Source: Schistocerca nitens
Taxonomy: Eukaryota > Arthropoda > Insecta > Orthoptera > Acrididae
Direction of reading: 5' to 3'
Length of the DNA stretch: 64,000 bases
NCBI RefSeq assembly: GCF_023898315.1
Contig: NC_064615.1
Coordinates: 1,188,373,413-1,188,437,412 of the forward strand
Part shown: piece by piece, positions 42,685-53,819 of the stretch
Numbering within the stretch: the first letter of the stretch is position 1
Layout of the letters: each line of letters opens with the position of its first letter
Made by a program: the position numbers and the translations under genes
Notes under the pieces: model-generated
Databases searched by the model: none
The model's input: the letters and a program-made list of their open reading frames with translations, nothing else
What the model was told of the DNA's origin: nothing

Positions 42685-43673
42685 TCACCATCATAACTGT
42701 CAACCCGAAACTGAGTTCTTGCATCTTTATAATGTAGTTGTATAGTTCTGTCTCCAGATCTGGCTTTAGAGCAAATGGTCTTCCTCATTTAGGAGGATCT
42801 CGACTGTCTTTCCATTTCTGTTGAGGTAGTCTTTTAATGTGATCCACGGAACATCCATTTGTTTGATGCTTGGTATACAGACACATTATTAACTTTCACT
42901 AATTCAGCAGTGGCTAGAAGTTGCTGAATAGTATACCTGTGATATTTTGAACTCTCCTTTGGCATCTTGCACATGACCTGCAATAAATGTAGGTAGGTGA
43001 TTTCGTAATAATGTAATCGTAGATAGGTAATTTCGTGATATGTGAAAACATAAAATTAGAAGTACAGACGTGTAGAACACACTATTACCAATAACATGGC
43101 TTTAGTACACTAAGCTGATATCTGGCTTACAATTCATACCATTGCGCAAAATAATGAGAGCATGCAAAAGACACCATTCTGTTGAGTGGAATTTGCTAAG
43201 AAATTCATTGATCCCCTTAAGCATTATCACGCGCAACTTAATCCGCACGAGTAATTGCAATACATTTTTCCGTTCACTGTATCACTGACAACTACATACC
43301 GTAAAATAAATCGCATACCTTCAATAGTTTCCACGCAGTATCAAAAATACACAGACGATGCAATAACCACCACAGTATTTCACGAAACGGCGCTAAGAAT
43401 GAGAAAAAGGTTTGTATTGCTGACTTTAAGCGTGGTGGGATAGAAACAAGCATATGGTGTCATCTGGTGGAAAGCACAGAACTACCACAACACGGGCCAA
43501 CCTTCTCCTTGCAAAGGGATGTCCGCTGCACACAAGCAAAAAATCATCACGAACATATCTCCCTTACCCCTACCAGTCAGGCAGCTCCCTTTCAGCGTGT
43601 GCTATTACAATAGCTCCTTATTTTGCAAATATATACAACTGCTCGCTCATAAAAAGATCCGTACCTAAAAACT

Positions 43674-43868
43674 GGTTCAAATGGCTCTAAGCACTATGGA
43701 ACTTAACATCTGAGGTCGTAAGTCCCCTAGACTTAGAACTACTTAAACCTAACTAACCTAAGGACATCACACACATCCATACCCCAGGCAGGACTCGAAC
43801 CTGCGACCGTAGCAGCACCGCGGTTCCGGACTGGAGCGCCTAGAACCGTTCGGTCACAACGGCCGGCT
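43674..43868 (-). mobile_element. tRNA-derived SINE, diverged, head type 1
   Basis: The flanks TAAAAACTGG (43666-43675) and TAAGGACTGG (43871-43880) are a diverged target duplication. The body carries more changes than other copies (TCTAAGCACTATGGAAC, ACCCCAGGC), so this copy is older. Confidence 0.85.
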
Positions 43869-44668
43869 CGTAAGGACTGGAAAACTGGCCAACTCACACC
43901 AATATCCAAAAAGGGAAATAGGAGTAATCCGCTGAATTACAGGCACACATCACTGACGTCAATTTGCAGTAGGGTTTTGGAACATATACTGTGTTCGAAC
44001 ATTGTGAAGTACCTCGAAGAAAACGATTTTTTGACACATAGCACGGATTCAGAAAACATCGTTCTTGTGAAAGACAACTAGCCCTCTATACTCATGAAGC
44101 AATGAGTGCTATTGACAGGGGATGTCAAACTGAATCCATATTTTCAGATTTACAGAAGGCCTTCGACACCGTACCTGACAAGCGTCTTCTAACGAAACTG
44201 CGTGCCTATGGAATATCACATCAGCTGTGCGACTGGATTCGTGATTTCCTGTCAGAAAGGTCATAGTTAGTAGTAATAGACGGAAAGTCATCGAGTAAAA
44301 CAGAAGTAATATCCGGCGATCCCCAAGGAAGTGTTATAGGCTCTCTATCGTTCTTGATCTATGTTAACGACATAGGAGACAATGTGAGCAGCTCTCTTAG
44401 ATGATGCTGTCATTTACCGTCTAGTAAAGTCATCAGATAATCAAAACGAATTGCAAAATGATTTAGGTATTCGTATGGTGCGAAAAGTGGTAATTGACCC
44501 TGAATAAAGTGTCAAGTTTTTCTCATAAGCACTAAAAGGAATCCGCTAAATTTCGATTACGCGATAAGTCACACAAATCTGAAGGCTACAAATTCAACTA
44601 AATACTTAGAGATTACAATTACAAATAACCTAAACTGGAACGATCGCATACATAATTTTGTGGGTAGA

Positions 44669-44869
44669 AAAAAATGGTTCAAATGGCTCTGAGCACTATG
44701 GGACTCAACTGCTGTGGTTATCAGTCCCCTAGAACTTAGAACTACTTAAAGCTAACTAACCTAAGGACATAACACACATCCATGCCCGAGGCAGGATTCG
44801 AACCTGCGACCGTAGCAGTCCCACGGTTCCGGACTGCGCGCCTAGAACCGCGAGACCACCGCGGCCGGC
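44669..44869 (-). mobile_element. tRNA-derived SINE, head type 1
   Basis: TTGTGGGTAGA flanks it at 44658-44668 and 44870-44880. Confidence 0.92.
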
Positions 44870-45049
44870 TTGTGGGTAGAGCCAACCAAAGACTGTGATT
44901 TATTGGCAGAACACTTAGAATGTGCAACAGGTCTACTAAAGAGACTGTTTACACCACGCTTGTCCGCCCTAATCTGGAGTATTGCTGTGCGGTATGGGTT
45001 CAAAGAACGGCAGCTCGTTTTTATTTGTCGTGAAATAGGGGAGATAATG

Positions 45050-45236
45050 GTTCAAATGGCTCTGAGCACTATGGGACTCAACTGTTGTGGTCATCAGTCA
45101 CTTAGAACTACTTAAACCTAACTAACCTAAGGACATCACACACACCCATGCCCGAGGCAGGATTCGAACCTGCGACCGTAGCAGTCGCACGGTTCCGGAC
45201 TGCGCGCCTAGAACCGCGAGACCACCGCGGCCGGCG
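45050..45236 (-). mobile_element. tRNA-derived SINE, head type 1
   Basis: GGGGAGATAATG flanks it at 45038-45049 and 45237-45248 (12 bp). Confidence 0.92.
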
Positions 45237-45564
45237 GGGGAGATAATGTCACAGACAACTGGAGTGGCAATCATTAAAACAAAGGCGTTTTTCGCTGCGG
45301 CGGGATCTTCTCATGACATTTCAATCACCAATTTTCTCCTCCGATTGGAAACACATTCTGTTGGCACCCACCTACATAGGGAGAAATGATCATCACGATA
45401 AAATAAGAGAAATTAGGGCTAGCACAGAAAAACTGAAGTGTTCGTTTTTCCTACGAGCCGTTCGAGAGTGGAACAGTAGAGCACAGCTTGCAGGTGGTCC
45501 ATTGAACCCTCTGCCAGCCACTTTATTGTGAGTAGCAGAGTAATCACGTAGATGTAGATAACAT

Positions 45565-46110
45565 TTGCATTCTGTCCCTGAGCCCGTTCGGCTGCTAGGC
45601 TGAACCTCAACTAATGCCACATACAGACTACTAATAACTCTGCAACACCTAAAGTTGGCTAATTAATGAACACAAAACTAGTTATTGTATAAAATCAGGA
45701 GAAGGCGATGCTTCGTGATTGAACGCGTAACTTCTTGCAGCGTGGAACTGACAGAACACGAAAGGACATTGCCGTGCACGTCCGTTCGTTTCAAGTTGCG
45801 TTATTCCAGGTTTCGAGACAAATGTTGCTGTTTAGCGAATGTGTACACGGAAAATAGACGGAGACCTCGTGTTAGATTGGGGAGTCAAGTAACCAGCTGG
45901 GTCATGGTGTTACGTTATGGTGTGCATAAGGCGTTGTTTAAACCACTCGTTTAAGTATATTGTTTATTTATTTCTGATATTTCAGTACAACTCGTAATTG
46001 ACGCTGGTGTTTAAACAATTTAGACGACGTTAAAGAACTGTGGTACTTTGGTTTTATTCCAACAGCAATAGGAACCGTGTAAATTGACTCTCAGAGGTCG
46101 CGCTAAATAT
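45565..46110. other. No gene seen
   Basis: Short frames only, with no recognised repeat. Confidence 0.4.
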
Positions 46111-46404
46111 ACTGGGCGAGTCACAAACTGTTGCCACCAAGAATAACTCCGAAAGTATGATAGGAGCTGAAAAGTTTGTGGCACAAAAGTTGTATGGGAC
46201 AACGGGGGCCATAATATGACATTGGTTTTTTGTTGCTTGATGGAGTCGCTTTAGAGATATGAAGGTCAACTTTGCTTTTTAAATGGAATGCTATTGTCTG
46301 GTACTACTTTTCTGATAGCGGCTATCGAGACGAATCCAACGATGTATAACAGTAAGATCTTTCAAGGTCAACGAAGGTCACAAAGGTGACACGAACGTCC
46401 ATTC

Positions 46405-47636
46405 ACAGAATGGTGTTCCAAGTGACGACCATTGGTATCAGTGCAGTGCTGCAGTCTTTTATCATTGATTCAGTGGTATTCCTTATGACATCGGCACTTA
46501 TCGAAGCACATGCTCTGACAATTCTCGCATATCTTCAGGTGTAGTTGCAATGTCTTTATAAACAATGTCTTTTATGAATCCCCTCAAGAAAAAGTCAGAG
46601 GCGTCAAGTCTGGCGAACGAGGCGGCCACGACACATCTCCTCCGCGTCCAATCCAACGATCTGGGAATTGTCTCTGCAACTAATTTCTATCCATCAGCGA
46701 AACATGTGGCGAACACCCATCGTGTTGATACCACTTTCTGTTCCTTGTTCCTAAATGTACTTCTCCAATAACAGACCTAATGTTTCTTGCACGAATGTGG
46801 CGTACTTCCTACCATTAAGATTTCCTTTGATGAAATAGGGACCTACAGTTCTGTCCTCCAGAATCCCACACCATAATACATTCACCGACTACGGTTTTTG
46901 GTGTGCAACTTGCCGCAGCCAAATTGCATGTTATGCAAATTAACATTTCCATAATTCGTGAATGTAGGCCTCGCCAGTAAATAAAATGAAATTAATAAAT
47001 GTAGCATCCCTCTGAATCTGAAGTTGAGCCCGTCGTCAGAATTCAATGCGACGCATACAATCCGTAACAGTTAATTGTTGGTGCAGACTGATATGGTAAG
47101 GACGATATTTATGCCGATGCAGAACACGAACAACACTACTCTGGCTCATGTCAGACTTCCTTGAGATTTGACGAGAACTAACACAAGGATCTGGAACCAC
47201 AGTGGCAACACTGCCAACTTACATTTCCTCGTTAGTAACTTTCCTTTGCCAGATATGATTCCCATGCGTTAAAGATACAATTGTTCTCAATTTATCACAT
47301 ACATATTTAGATGTACGACGTATAGTCTGACTACGTTCAAATGGTTCAAATGGCTCTGAGCACTATGGGACTCAACTGCTGTGGTCATAAGTCCCCTAGA
47401 ACTTAGAACTACTTAAACCTAACTAACCTAAGGACAGCACACAACACCCAGCCATCACGAGGCAGAGAAAATCCCTGACCCCGCCGGGAATCGAACCCGG
47501 GAACCCGGGCGTGGGAAGCGATCTGACTACGTTGAGGATATCTTTTAGCGTATAAGACTCTAGTTCTCACTGGCTTTTGTTGGAATTCTCCATAAACGAG
47601 AAGCATATCGACTTGTCCTTCGAAGGAATACGTCAT
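46405..47636 (-). pseudogene. Transposase of the left copy, decayed
   Basis: The N-terminus from ATG 47636 reads SFEGQVDMLLVYGEFQQKPV then VLYAKRYPQRSQ, a helix-turn-helix start typical of one group of insect mariner/Tc3-like transposases. The SINE 47338-47521 interrupts it. Downstream frames are shifted often. The C-terminus near 46405-46500 (RIVRACASISADVIRN) matches the right-arm copy. I cannot place the catalytic DDE residues with confidence. Confidence 0.6.
47338..47521 (-). mobile_element. 5'-truncated SINE, head type 2
   Basis: TCTGACTACGTT flanks it at 47326-47337 and 47522-47533 (12 bp). The copy stops in GTGGGAAGCGA, inside the type 2 head. Confidence 0.92.
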
Positions 47637-47751
47637 TCACACTCGCTCGATTCGACGATATTAGTCTTACAGTTCCTATTCGTGCTGTATTGCGAAACCG
47701 TCGAATGGAGTTTACATGTCAGTGGTACGTAAGATGGATACACCGTATTCG

Positions 47752-47907
47752 GCGAATATTTACTATTTGCACGATATACGAGAGAGAATTATCAGAGCAT
47801 GTGCTTCTTTAAGTGCCGAAGTGATAAGGAATAAAACTCAATCCACGATAAGAAGATTGCAGCACTGCACTGATACCAATGGTCATCACTTGGAACACCT
47901 TCTGTGA
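47752..47907 (+). pseudogene. C-terminus of the transposase, right copy
   Basis: It reads RERIIRACASLSAEVIRNKT then GHHLEHLL and a TGA at 47905, the usual end of this transposase type. It is intact in frame but has no catalytic domain. Confidence 0.65.
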
Positions 47908-48183
47908 ATGGACGTTCGTGCCGCCTTTGTGATCTTCGTTGACCTTGAAAGATCTTACTGTTATACATCGTTGGATTCGTCTCGATAGCCGCTATCATAA
48001 AATAAGTATCGAACTACAGCATCCCATAAAAAAAACCATTTGGTCTTGATATTTCTGATGCGACCCCAGCTAGCAACAGAAAAACCAAGTTCATACTATG
48101 GTCTCCGTTGTCCCACGCAAGACTTGTCCCACAAACGTTTCAGCTACTATCATACTTTCGGAGTTACTCTAGGTGGCAACAGC

Positions 48184-51140
48184 GACCCCGTCTCACCGTC
48201 CGCCTCCGCCGGGATGCGCTACGTGTCTGTTGCAGGGCCCCTCCACACGTGGCAGCAACAGCCCTTCCCCTTGGCCGTCCACGTCCCTGGCGAAATTTCT
48301 TTCTTTGTGGCACACTAACTAACTGCAACAGCAGTTATTAAAGCTGGTGGTTATGCGATGTACGGAATACTGTTACACAAGTGTGTTGTAGATGTTATAA
48401 AATTATGCAAATGCTGCTGCTTCAGAAGGTGTGCCACAGCAAATATTCATTAACAATTCGGTTCACAAACGGAATACATATCACAAAAGTACTACTCCAA
48501 ACACAGTGGCACTCTAAGCACTGTGGGACCTATAGCTGGAGCTGCGACCGTCTCCACACTCTGAATTACGTGAAGATTTGCTTTCTAAGCTATGTCAATG
48601 AGAAACGATACATCAGTCGCATATTACTTTACCGATCCTGAATCCGGTATCAGATCCAACATCCGATTTCACACGCCAAAATGGTATTTGGAAGTCGAAA
48701 TAAAAATCTCTGTAACTCTGAATAGAACGCTCACCACTTGTTGAGTTTTAACTGATTGCTTGAAGGCACTGCGAGAGAGAGAAATTTCTGAGTCAAACAG
48801 CTGCTGTGGTGTTTATCACTTTTATGAAACGCTGAATGGGCTTAGTTTATATTTGCTGCTGGAGTCAGGGATGTGAAGGCTCTTAGTCTTCCTCACTTTT
48901 TGAAGCACACTTATGTATTAAAAAACACACACAAACAAAATTTGAAGCATTGTCCTGCAGACGAGTTTCAGTGAATTTTCAATGTCCTATAACTGCAGGT
49001 CTGGAGAAGCTGTAGAGCCACAGCGGCACAGCGGCAGGTGGGGAAGAGCAGCCCACCTGTCTCACACGGAGGAGGCTGGTCTGCTTGGACTGGTCTCTGA
49101 ACACATCACGTGACTCTCAGACGTCAGCAACTCTCCTTAGATACCTTGTCCCTGTTTAGTTCGATCCAGTCTTTAGAGGCTCCTGCGTTCCACACAAAGG
49201 ATGTCTTCTTACTCTCGGACATCATTGAGCTTCCTGTGGATGGAGCATTCTGTTTGGTTCTTGCTTAATTTACATGCCATATTGCCACTGATGGTGTGGG
49301 AACTATGTCCACCAGTTTCTGCAGATGGACAAATTACTAGAATTTTAGCCGCAGTATATTTTGTACAGGTCGAAAAACATACATCAGTCATGTTACACTG
49401 ACAGTACAGCCTGCCAAAGTGGTCTACAGGTCACGAAATACGGAAACTCTCGCCAAAGACCCTTCCTCAGTTACACTGGTCTGCTACTGACGAGGAAATC
49501 TCGAATTCTTCAGCGTGAAACCGATCTCCGTCCAGGCTATTATCACCAGAAACACTTGTACCACAATACCATACAAAATCATAACTTTCGCTTCCCGCAT
49601 ATAGCTGTCGATCACCAGACTCACTCACATACGTATACTGCAAAGACTGACAGATCCCAAAAAACATAAGCACATGCAGCGTATATAGTGGCAGCAGTAG
49701 ATATTCCCCGCGAGGTCGGTCAGCCATCCACCACAGCCGGCAGTCACGAGGCAACTGCCCCCACCCGTGCTGGCCTGGTGCGCGATCAGAGCCCACTCTC
49801 TGAACTGGTGCACGAAGGCTGGGCTGGGTCCCCCGGCACAGCTGGAAAGTTTCTGGTCTGGCCTGCTTGCTGCCGTGGTTTGTGCCACGAGTTGCGATCA
49901 TCTACAGACTCAGCGCTTACAAAGACATATGTATTTGCACGTGGTTTGCTAGAATATCATATCACTGACACGATAGTTGTCGATATCAACCACGTACGAG
50001 CATGTTACTGCTCGCTTGCAAAGTATAATTCTGAAGATAAGGAGTGGAAATTATATCTCTAGAAACTTTAGCGAGGTCATTACGTGCGACGTGCTGCAAA
50101 CTATTGAGTAACTAGAAACTTATCTGCAAAGATCTTTACGTGAAAGCTATGAAGTAGAGGAAACTGGTAGTTCGTCTCATATATTTTAACAAATACCGAT
50201 GTCAATTATATAACAAATTCTAGATCATCCTCGTACTTTAAAAAGTCAACTAAGGCTTTAATACACATAACTGCATGTCTTTCGCATGTCTGAAGAACCA
50301 GGAGAAAACGTTCAGTAGAGTGTACCTCGGCTGGCCTGTGGAGGAGGCGGCGGCGCCACAGTGTAGAGGCGACCGGGATGCGGCGACACGCCGGCCGCGC
50401 CCCTGCTAATCCCGCCCGTTTCTCGGCACGGCCGTCGCGCCGGCTCACGTGTTTCCGAAACACGAAAGGCGCTGCCGCCGTTAAACGAGCCCGTAAATTC
50501 AGCCCCGCGGGGGCTGCAGCTGGGGAAACAAACGGCGACCGTGGCAGCGCTGACAAACAAACACGCCGGCCGCCGGCCGTAAAACAGCAGAGAGCGTCGC
50601 GCCACGCACCCGGACCCGGGCACAGGGAGAGCGAGCGCCCCGCCATCGCCGCCCCCACCGCCCCCGCTCACGTCGCCCCCGGCCACTGCTACCGCTGCCT
50701 CGCACTTGCTACCTGCGCGTACCGCCGTCCACTCTTATGCTCGAATGTAATTAAATGCCTGTTACAGGACCACAGTTAAAAAGCGACCACGTCTGCGGGC
50801 AGGCGTGGCGTGCAGTGAAGGGCAGAACGCAGAGGGTCGCCTCGTAAGGCGGAGTGGCGCCATCTAGAACGTAACTGCGGCGCCAGCGTTTCTGGACAAC
50901 TCGTTAGCCTCCTAGAAATTAAGCGCTAATGCAGCAAAAACACGGAAAGGTAAAAGTGCCAGACAGACTGATACGTCGCTGAAATCGATTTCTGGGCCTA
51001 AACACAGCGCAAGCAAGTGTTTGTACTCGTTGCCCGTCACCGGAGAATTATGAGACAATCATTTTATCGCTAAAACTTATCCGGCAATTACAGTGAGAAG
51101 CGGCACAGTTTCAGGAACACTTACTACACGTCCTTGAATG
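48184..51140. other. No gene seen; CpG-rich block at about 50330-50740
   Basis: No recognisable coding sequence. The block 50330-50740 is visibly rich in CG dinucleotides and gives long overlapping frames on both strands, as expected of a CpG island. Confidence 0.4.
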
Positions 51141-51142
51141 AC

Positions 51143-51162
51143 AGAGAGAGGGAGACAGAGAC

Positions 51163-51193
<31 letters not shown>

Positions 51194-51194
51194 T
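51143..51194. repeat. (GA)n microsatellite
   Basis: An interrupted GAGACA part is followed by a pure GA run ending at about 51194. Confidence 0.92.
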
Positions 51195-51779
51195 GTGAGT
51201 GAATGGTTACCAGTTTTGAGATCTGAAACACCGGACTACGGAATCAGCTAGCAATACTGAACAGTAGGTGCCACTTATCACGCACGCAAGTAAATTTAGC
51301 GCGTCGGCCAATGTACACCGTTTCTCAGATATCTCGGAGACAATGTACACTCACAAGTTGAGACTAGTAGAGACAAGTTATCGTCGCCAGGGCACTGAAC
51401 GGTCTAGAGGCGTCAGCAGGTGAGTTCCAGGAGGTGCGGACGAGGTCTGCAGACAGCAGCGGTCGCTGACTGATCCCAATCCCTCCCCAGACACTTGCCC
51501 CCCACGGGAAGTTACTTTAGCACGACACTGTCCAGTAGCAAGGTAGTGCTAGCCGCGGTACGGGGCAGCCGCCTGACGTCCTCTGCATCCGCGCTCCCTG
51601 CCCGCAGTACTTGTTTGACACTGGGATCCGACACGCAGGAACGCCTGCCTGTGGACCGATCGGGACTCCCGAACACCAGGTCCACTCACGGAGCAAATTA
51701 CTTCTCAACTTTTATAGCCAGAGAACACAACTGCACAGAAAATCCTGCCCACCGTCGCCTCTGCACCTCTTCCACGTTT

Positions 51780-52703
51780 TCACGTTCCCGACGACAATTT
51801 AAAATGCGCTTTTATTGCATCGAGGACGTTTCCAGTCCTCTTTTTGTTTACGTGCTGGCAGCTGAAAATAAACAAATGTCGCCATCGTCAGGTGCGCTGA
51901 CGAACTGAGCTCCTGAGGCCGGGCGGCTGATTTAAATCCCCCCCCTCGGCGGGCAGCTCTCTTCGCCGTCCGCGCCCGCGCGCCGGCGGTCGCGAAGACG
52001 TGGGTGTCGGAATCTGTCGTAGCGTCGATGTGCTTCCTACGTCCGCCCTGGTCGCCAGTTCGTACTTCTTGCTGAGAGTCTTCTAAATTACATTCAGTGC
52101 TGGGTCACAAGCCTTGCTGAGTTTGTAGCCGCAATATCGGCTGATAAGATCTTCCCTGGTGCGATTTTCGATAGCCTCCCTTATAACGCTGTCCCAATAT
52201 TTAGAGGTCTGAGCCAGGATCTTGGTACGCTCATAATCCATCTCGTGTTTCTCGGACAAATAGTGCTCTACTACCGCCGACTTATTTCGATATTTCAGTC
52301 GAGTGTGCCTTCGATGTTCTCGGCAACGATCTTCGATGGTGCGTACTGTTTGTCCGATATAAGTCTTCCCACACTCACAGGGAATTTGGTATATGCCGGC
52401 CTTCCTCAAACCGAGGTCATGTTTCACACTTCCCAGTAATGCCCGTGTTTTATTGGGCGGGCAAAAGACGGTTTTAACTCGGTGTTTCTTTAATATACGG
52501 CCGATTTTCTCCGATAGTGCGCCACTGTACGGAATAAAGGCAGTGGCTACCTCTTCTTCCGTGACTTCATCCGTCTCCACAGGTTGTGCTGTGGTGGTGA
52601 GACGGAGAGCGCGTCTGACCTGCCATTCCGAGAACCCGTTTTTTCGGAACACGGTCTCGAGGTGTCTGAACAAATCCAGAACAAGTAACGGAGTGCTGGA
52701 CAC
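51780..52703 (-). mobile_element. Penelope-like element, 3' fragment
   Basis: The minus strand carries the C-terminal endonuclease ORF (52083-52703) and then about 300 bp ending near GATGCAATAAAAGCGCATTTT. That 3' part has CACCTGACGATGGCGACAT, a block I recall in Penelope-like terminal repeats. The RT is absent, so it is a 5'-truncated copy. Confidence 0.65.
52083..52703 (-). CDS. GIY-YIG endonuclease domain of a Penelope-like element
   Basis: The open frame has 206 residues and begins in the middle of the element protein. Residues about 60-100 contain PYSGALSEKIGRILKKH and KTVFCPPNKTRALLGSVKHD, the linker after RT in Penelope-like proteins. The nuclease follows: GIYQIPCECGKTYIGQT (GIY and YIG motifs, about 103-119), R in TIEDRCREHRRH, SEKHEMDYER and REAIENR. 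A Cys-Glu-Cys between GIY and YIG is typical of this group. The frame is intact to its TAA, which suggests a young insertion. The first in-frame ATG is not the native start. Confidence 0.8.
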   Translation of the reverse strand: MSSTPLLVLDLFRHLETVFRKNGFSEWQVRRALRLTTTAQPVETDEVTEEEVATAFIPYSGALSEKIGRILKKHRVKTVFCPPNKTRALLGSVKHDLGLRKAGIYQIPCECGKTYIGQTVRTIEDRCREHRRHTRLKYRNKSAVVEHYLSEKHEMDYERTKILAQTSKYWDSVIREAIENRTREDLISRYCGYKLSKACDPALNVI

Positions 52704-52749
52704 TGTCTGACAGCACGTGTACCCGAGGCTGTTTGTTTTGAAAGCTCAA

Positions 52750-53730
52750 AACTATTCAGTAGTCATACACCGCACCGCGCCCCCACCTCTGTCTCTACTT
52801 ATCCCGTATCGTGAGTACGTTCTGGAATACACTATCTACCTCAATATGTTGTATCAAGGAACTCGAGCATATTATTAATTGAAACTGGCGCGCCGCGACA
52901 GGCCGAGTTGGTCGGGAGGGACAATTTGTTTGTCGGAGCACGCACAGTAGCAGGGAGTGGCCAGGGCAGGAGCCGCGCCGCGCGCGCGCGCGCTCCCTCA
53001 CTGGCGTCAGTAACTGATGCGCCGACGGAAGCGCCGACCACCTCACCACCTCTTCTTCAGCGGCACTAGCGTTCTCTTCTGAGGCACGTGTGCTTAGTCC
53101 GACCGCCCCTTTAAAACCACTCGGTGCACTCGAGAGTTCAATCTTTACAGTCTGGCTGTTCCCGGAAGTATATAGGGCCCCTGTCTGCAATGGACAAATT
53201 TGTAACGAAGCGTTTAGCTTCTGGACGCCGTGCACTAACTTCACTATAAACACCGAGTGCTTACTATTTGGGATGACGCTGACGGAAGCTACGTAAAACA
53301 CCGCTATATGTAGGACACGTAGATTTGTCGTGCGCATAGTGTTACATTGCCGGCAACAGTGAGGTCTCGAAAGTTTTGCAGTTTCGAATTCCAGCGATTT
53401 CCCCGTGCTACTTCCATCTACGGCTTCCAGCGACAAACGGTCCAGCTGCTACGGCTTTCCGCCCAGCAGGTGGGAGCACACCCGCCCCCACGCACAGGCC
53501 GTCTGTTGCGGAAACCACCGAAGTCTGCACACTCTGGGCTCACTGCGCCTCCTGTCGCACCGCTGTCACACTCTTGTAGTTCTTTATATGTGTTCCACGC
53601 CAAGTTCACAACTCGAATATACCTCTCCAAAACCAGTTCGACGCAACTCTCAAAAGTTATCTAAAATATTTACTTCAAAATTTTCCAACTGTGTTTAATA
53701 TTCTAAAGTAAGGAACATCATTTTCGAGCA
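52750..53730. other. No gene seen; short CG run near 52978-52993
   Basis: Overlapping frames without motifs. Confidence 0.35.
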
Positions 53731-53731
53731 G

Positions 53732-53812
53732 TGTGGCTCTGTGGCAGACTACGTGCTCGATGTATGAGGGGGCCCGGGTTCGATTCTAGGTGGAACCAAT
53801 TCTAAGCGAAGG
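53732..53812 (+). repeat. tRNA-like sequence, possibly a SINE head
   Basis: GTGTGGCTCTGTGGCAGACT resembles an A-box, and GGGTTCGATTCTAGG 37 nt later resembles a B-box. The arms do not close into a good cloverleaf. No body or duplication recognised. Confidence 0.3.
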
Positions 53813-53819
53813 TGCACTT

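Larger units (their letters stand above)
41106..42990 (-). pseudogene. Pogo-type transposase with C-terminal zinc-finger-like tail, broken
   Basis: Read from 42990 down: a Psq/HTH-like region (PWITLKDYLNRNGKTVE near 42800-42860), ELAKRAARGNFVNSEKGSA split from it by the SINE 42478-42684, and RLWNCDEIGLSYVL near 42180-42230 with the first DDE aspartate. Next come ILMNSHASHI near 41870-41895, where the second aspartate reads Asn, then SLKVHCAKRLDQYMKENPAD and FRKTGIYPLNRNAI near 41560-41720. The tail 41106-41465 has WIQCSFCLTACRVLCQH and a final VYMCDN, a Cys/His pattern like a PHD-type finger. A CA microsatellite sits inside the catalytic region. Frameshifts and stops abound. Confidence 0.75.
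40401..43570 (-). mobile_element. Pogo-like DNA transposon (3.2 kb) with TA target duplication
   Basis: The left end GGGTAAAGGGAGATATATTC and the inverted right end (GGGGTAAGGGAGATATGTTC, read on the minus strand, ending at 43570) form terminal inverted repeats that extend through GTGAT. TA lies on both sides (40399-40400, 43571-43572). The flanks join into unbroken CR1 sequence (GACTGTA-TACCAGTCAGG; copy B: GACTGTATACCAATTAGG). The interior encodes transposase remnants on the minus strand and holds two later insertions (40744-41065, 42478-42684). Confidence 0.85.
43571..45560 (+). mobile_element. CR1-type LINE, copy D, right part with three SINEs
   Basis: It continues copy D through RT core, C-terminal domain and 3' end. 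The core reads SDLQKAFDTVPDKRLLTKLR (44146-44205, first catalytic Asp kept), GDPQGSVIGSLSFLIYVNDI (44315-44372) and, after a frame change, LLDDAVIYRL (44393-44420), so the second motif remains as LDD. The C-terminus (KCSFFLRAVREWNSR near 45436-45480) and ACGTAGATGTAGATA at about 45546-45560 mark the end. SINEs at 43674, 44669 and 45050 interrupt it. Confidence 0.8.
46112..48183. mobile_element. Tc1/mariner-superfamily element in an inverted duplication
   Basis: The left end (CTGTTGCCACCAAGAATAAC, 46129) and right end (complement CTGTTGCCACCTAGAGTAAC, ending 48183) match as inverted repeats. The match continues inward for roughly 400 bp on each side, far longer than a usual terminal repeat, and includes transposase C-terminal codons in both arms. 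The left copy (minus strand) runs from the N-terminus at 47636 to about 46129. The right copy (plus strand) holds only the C-terminal ~430 bp. Confidence 0.7.
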
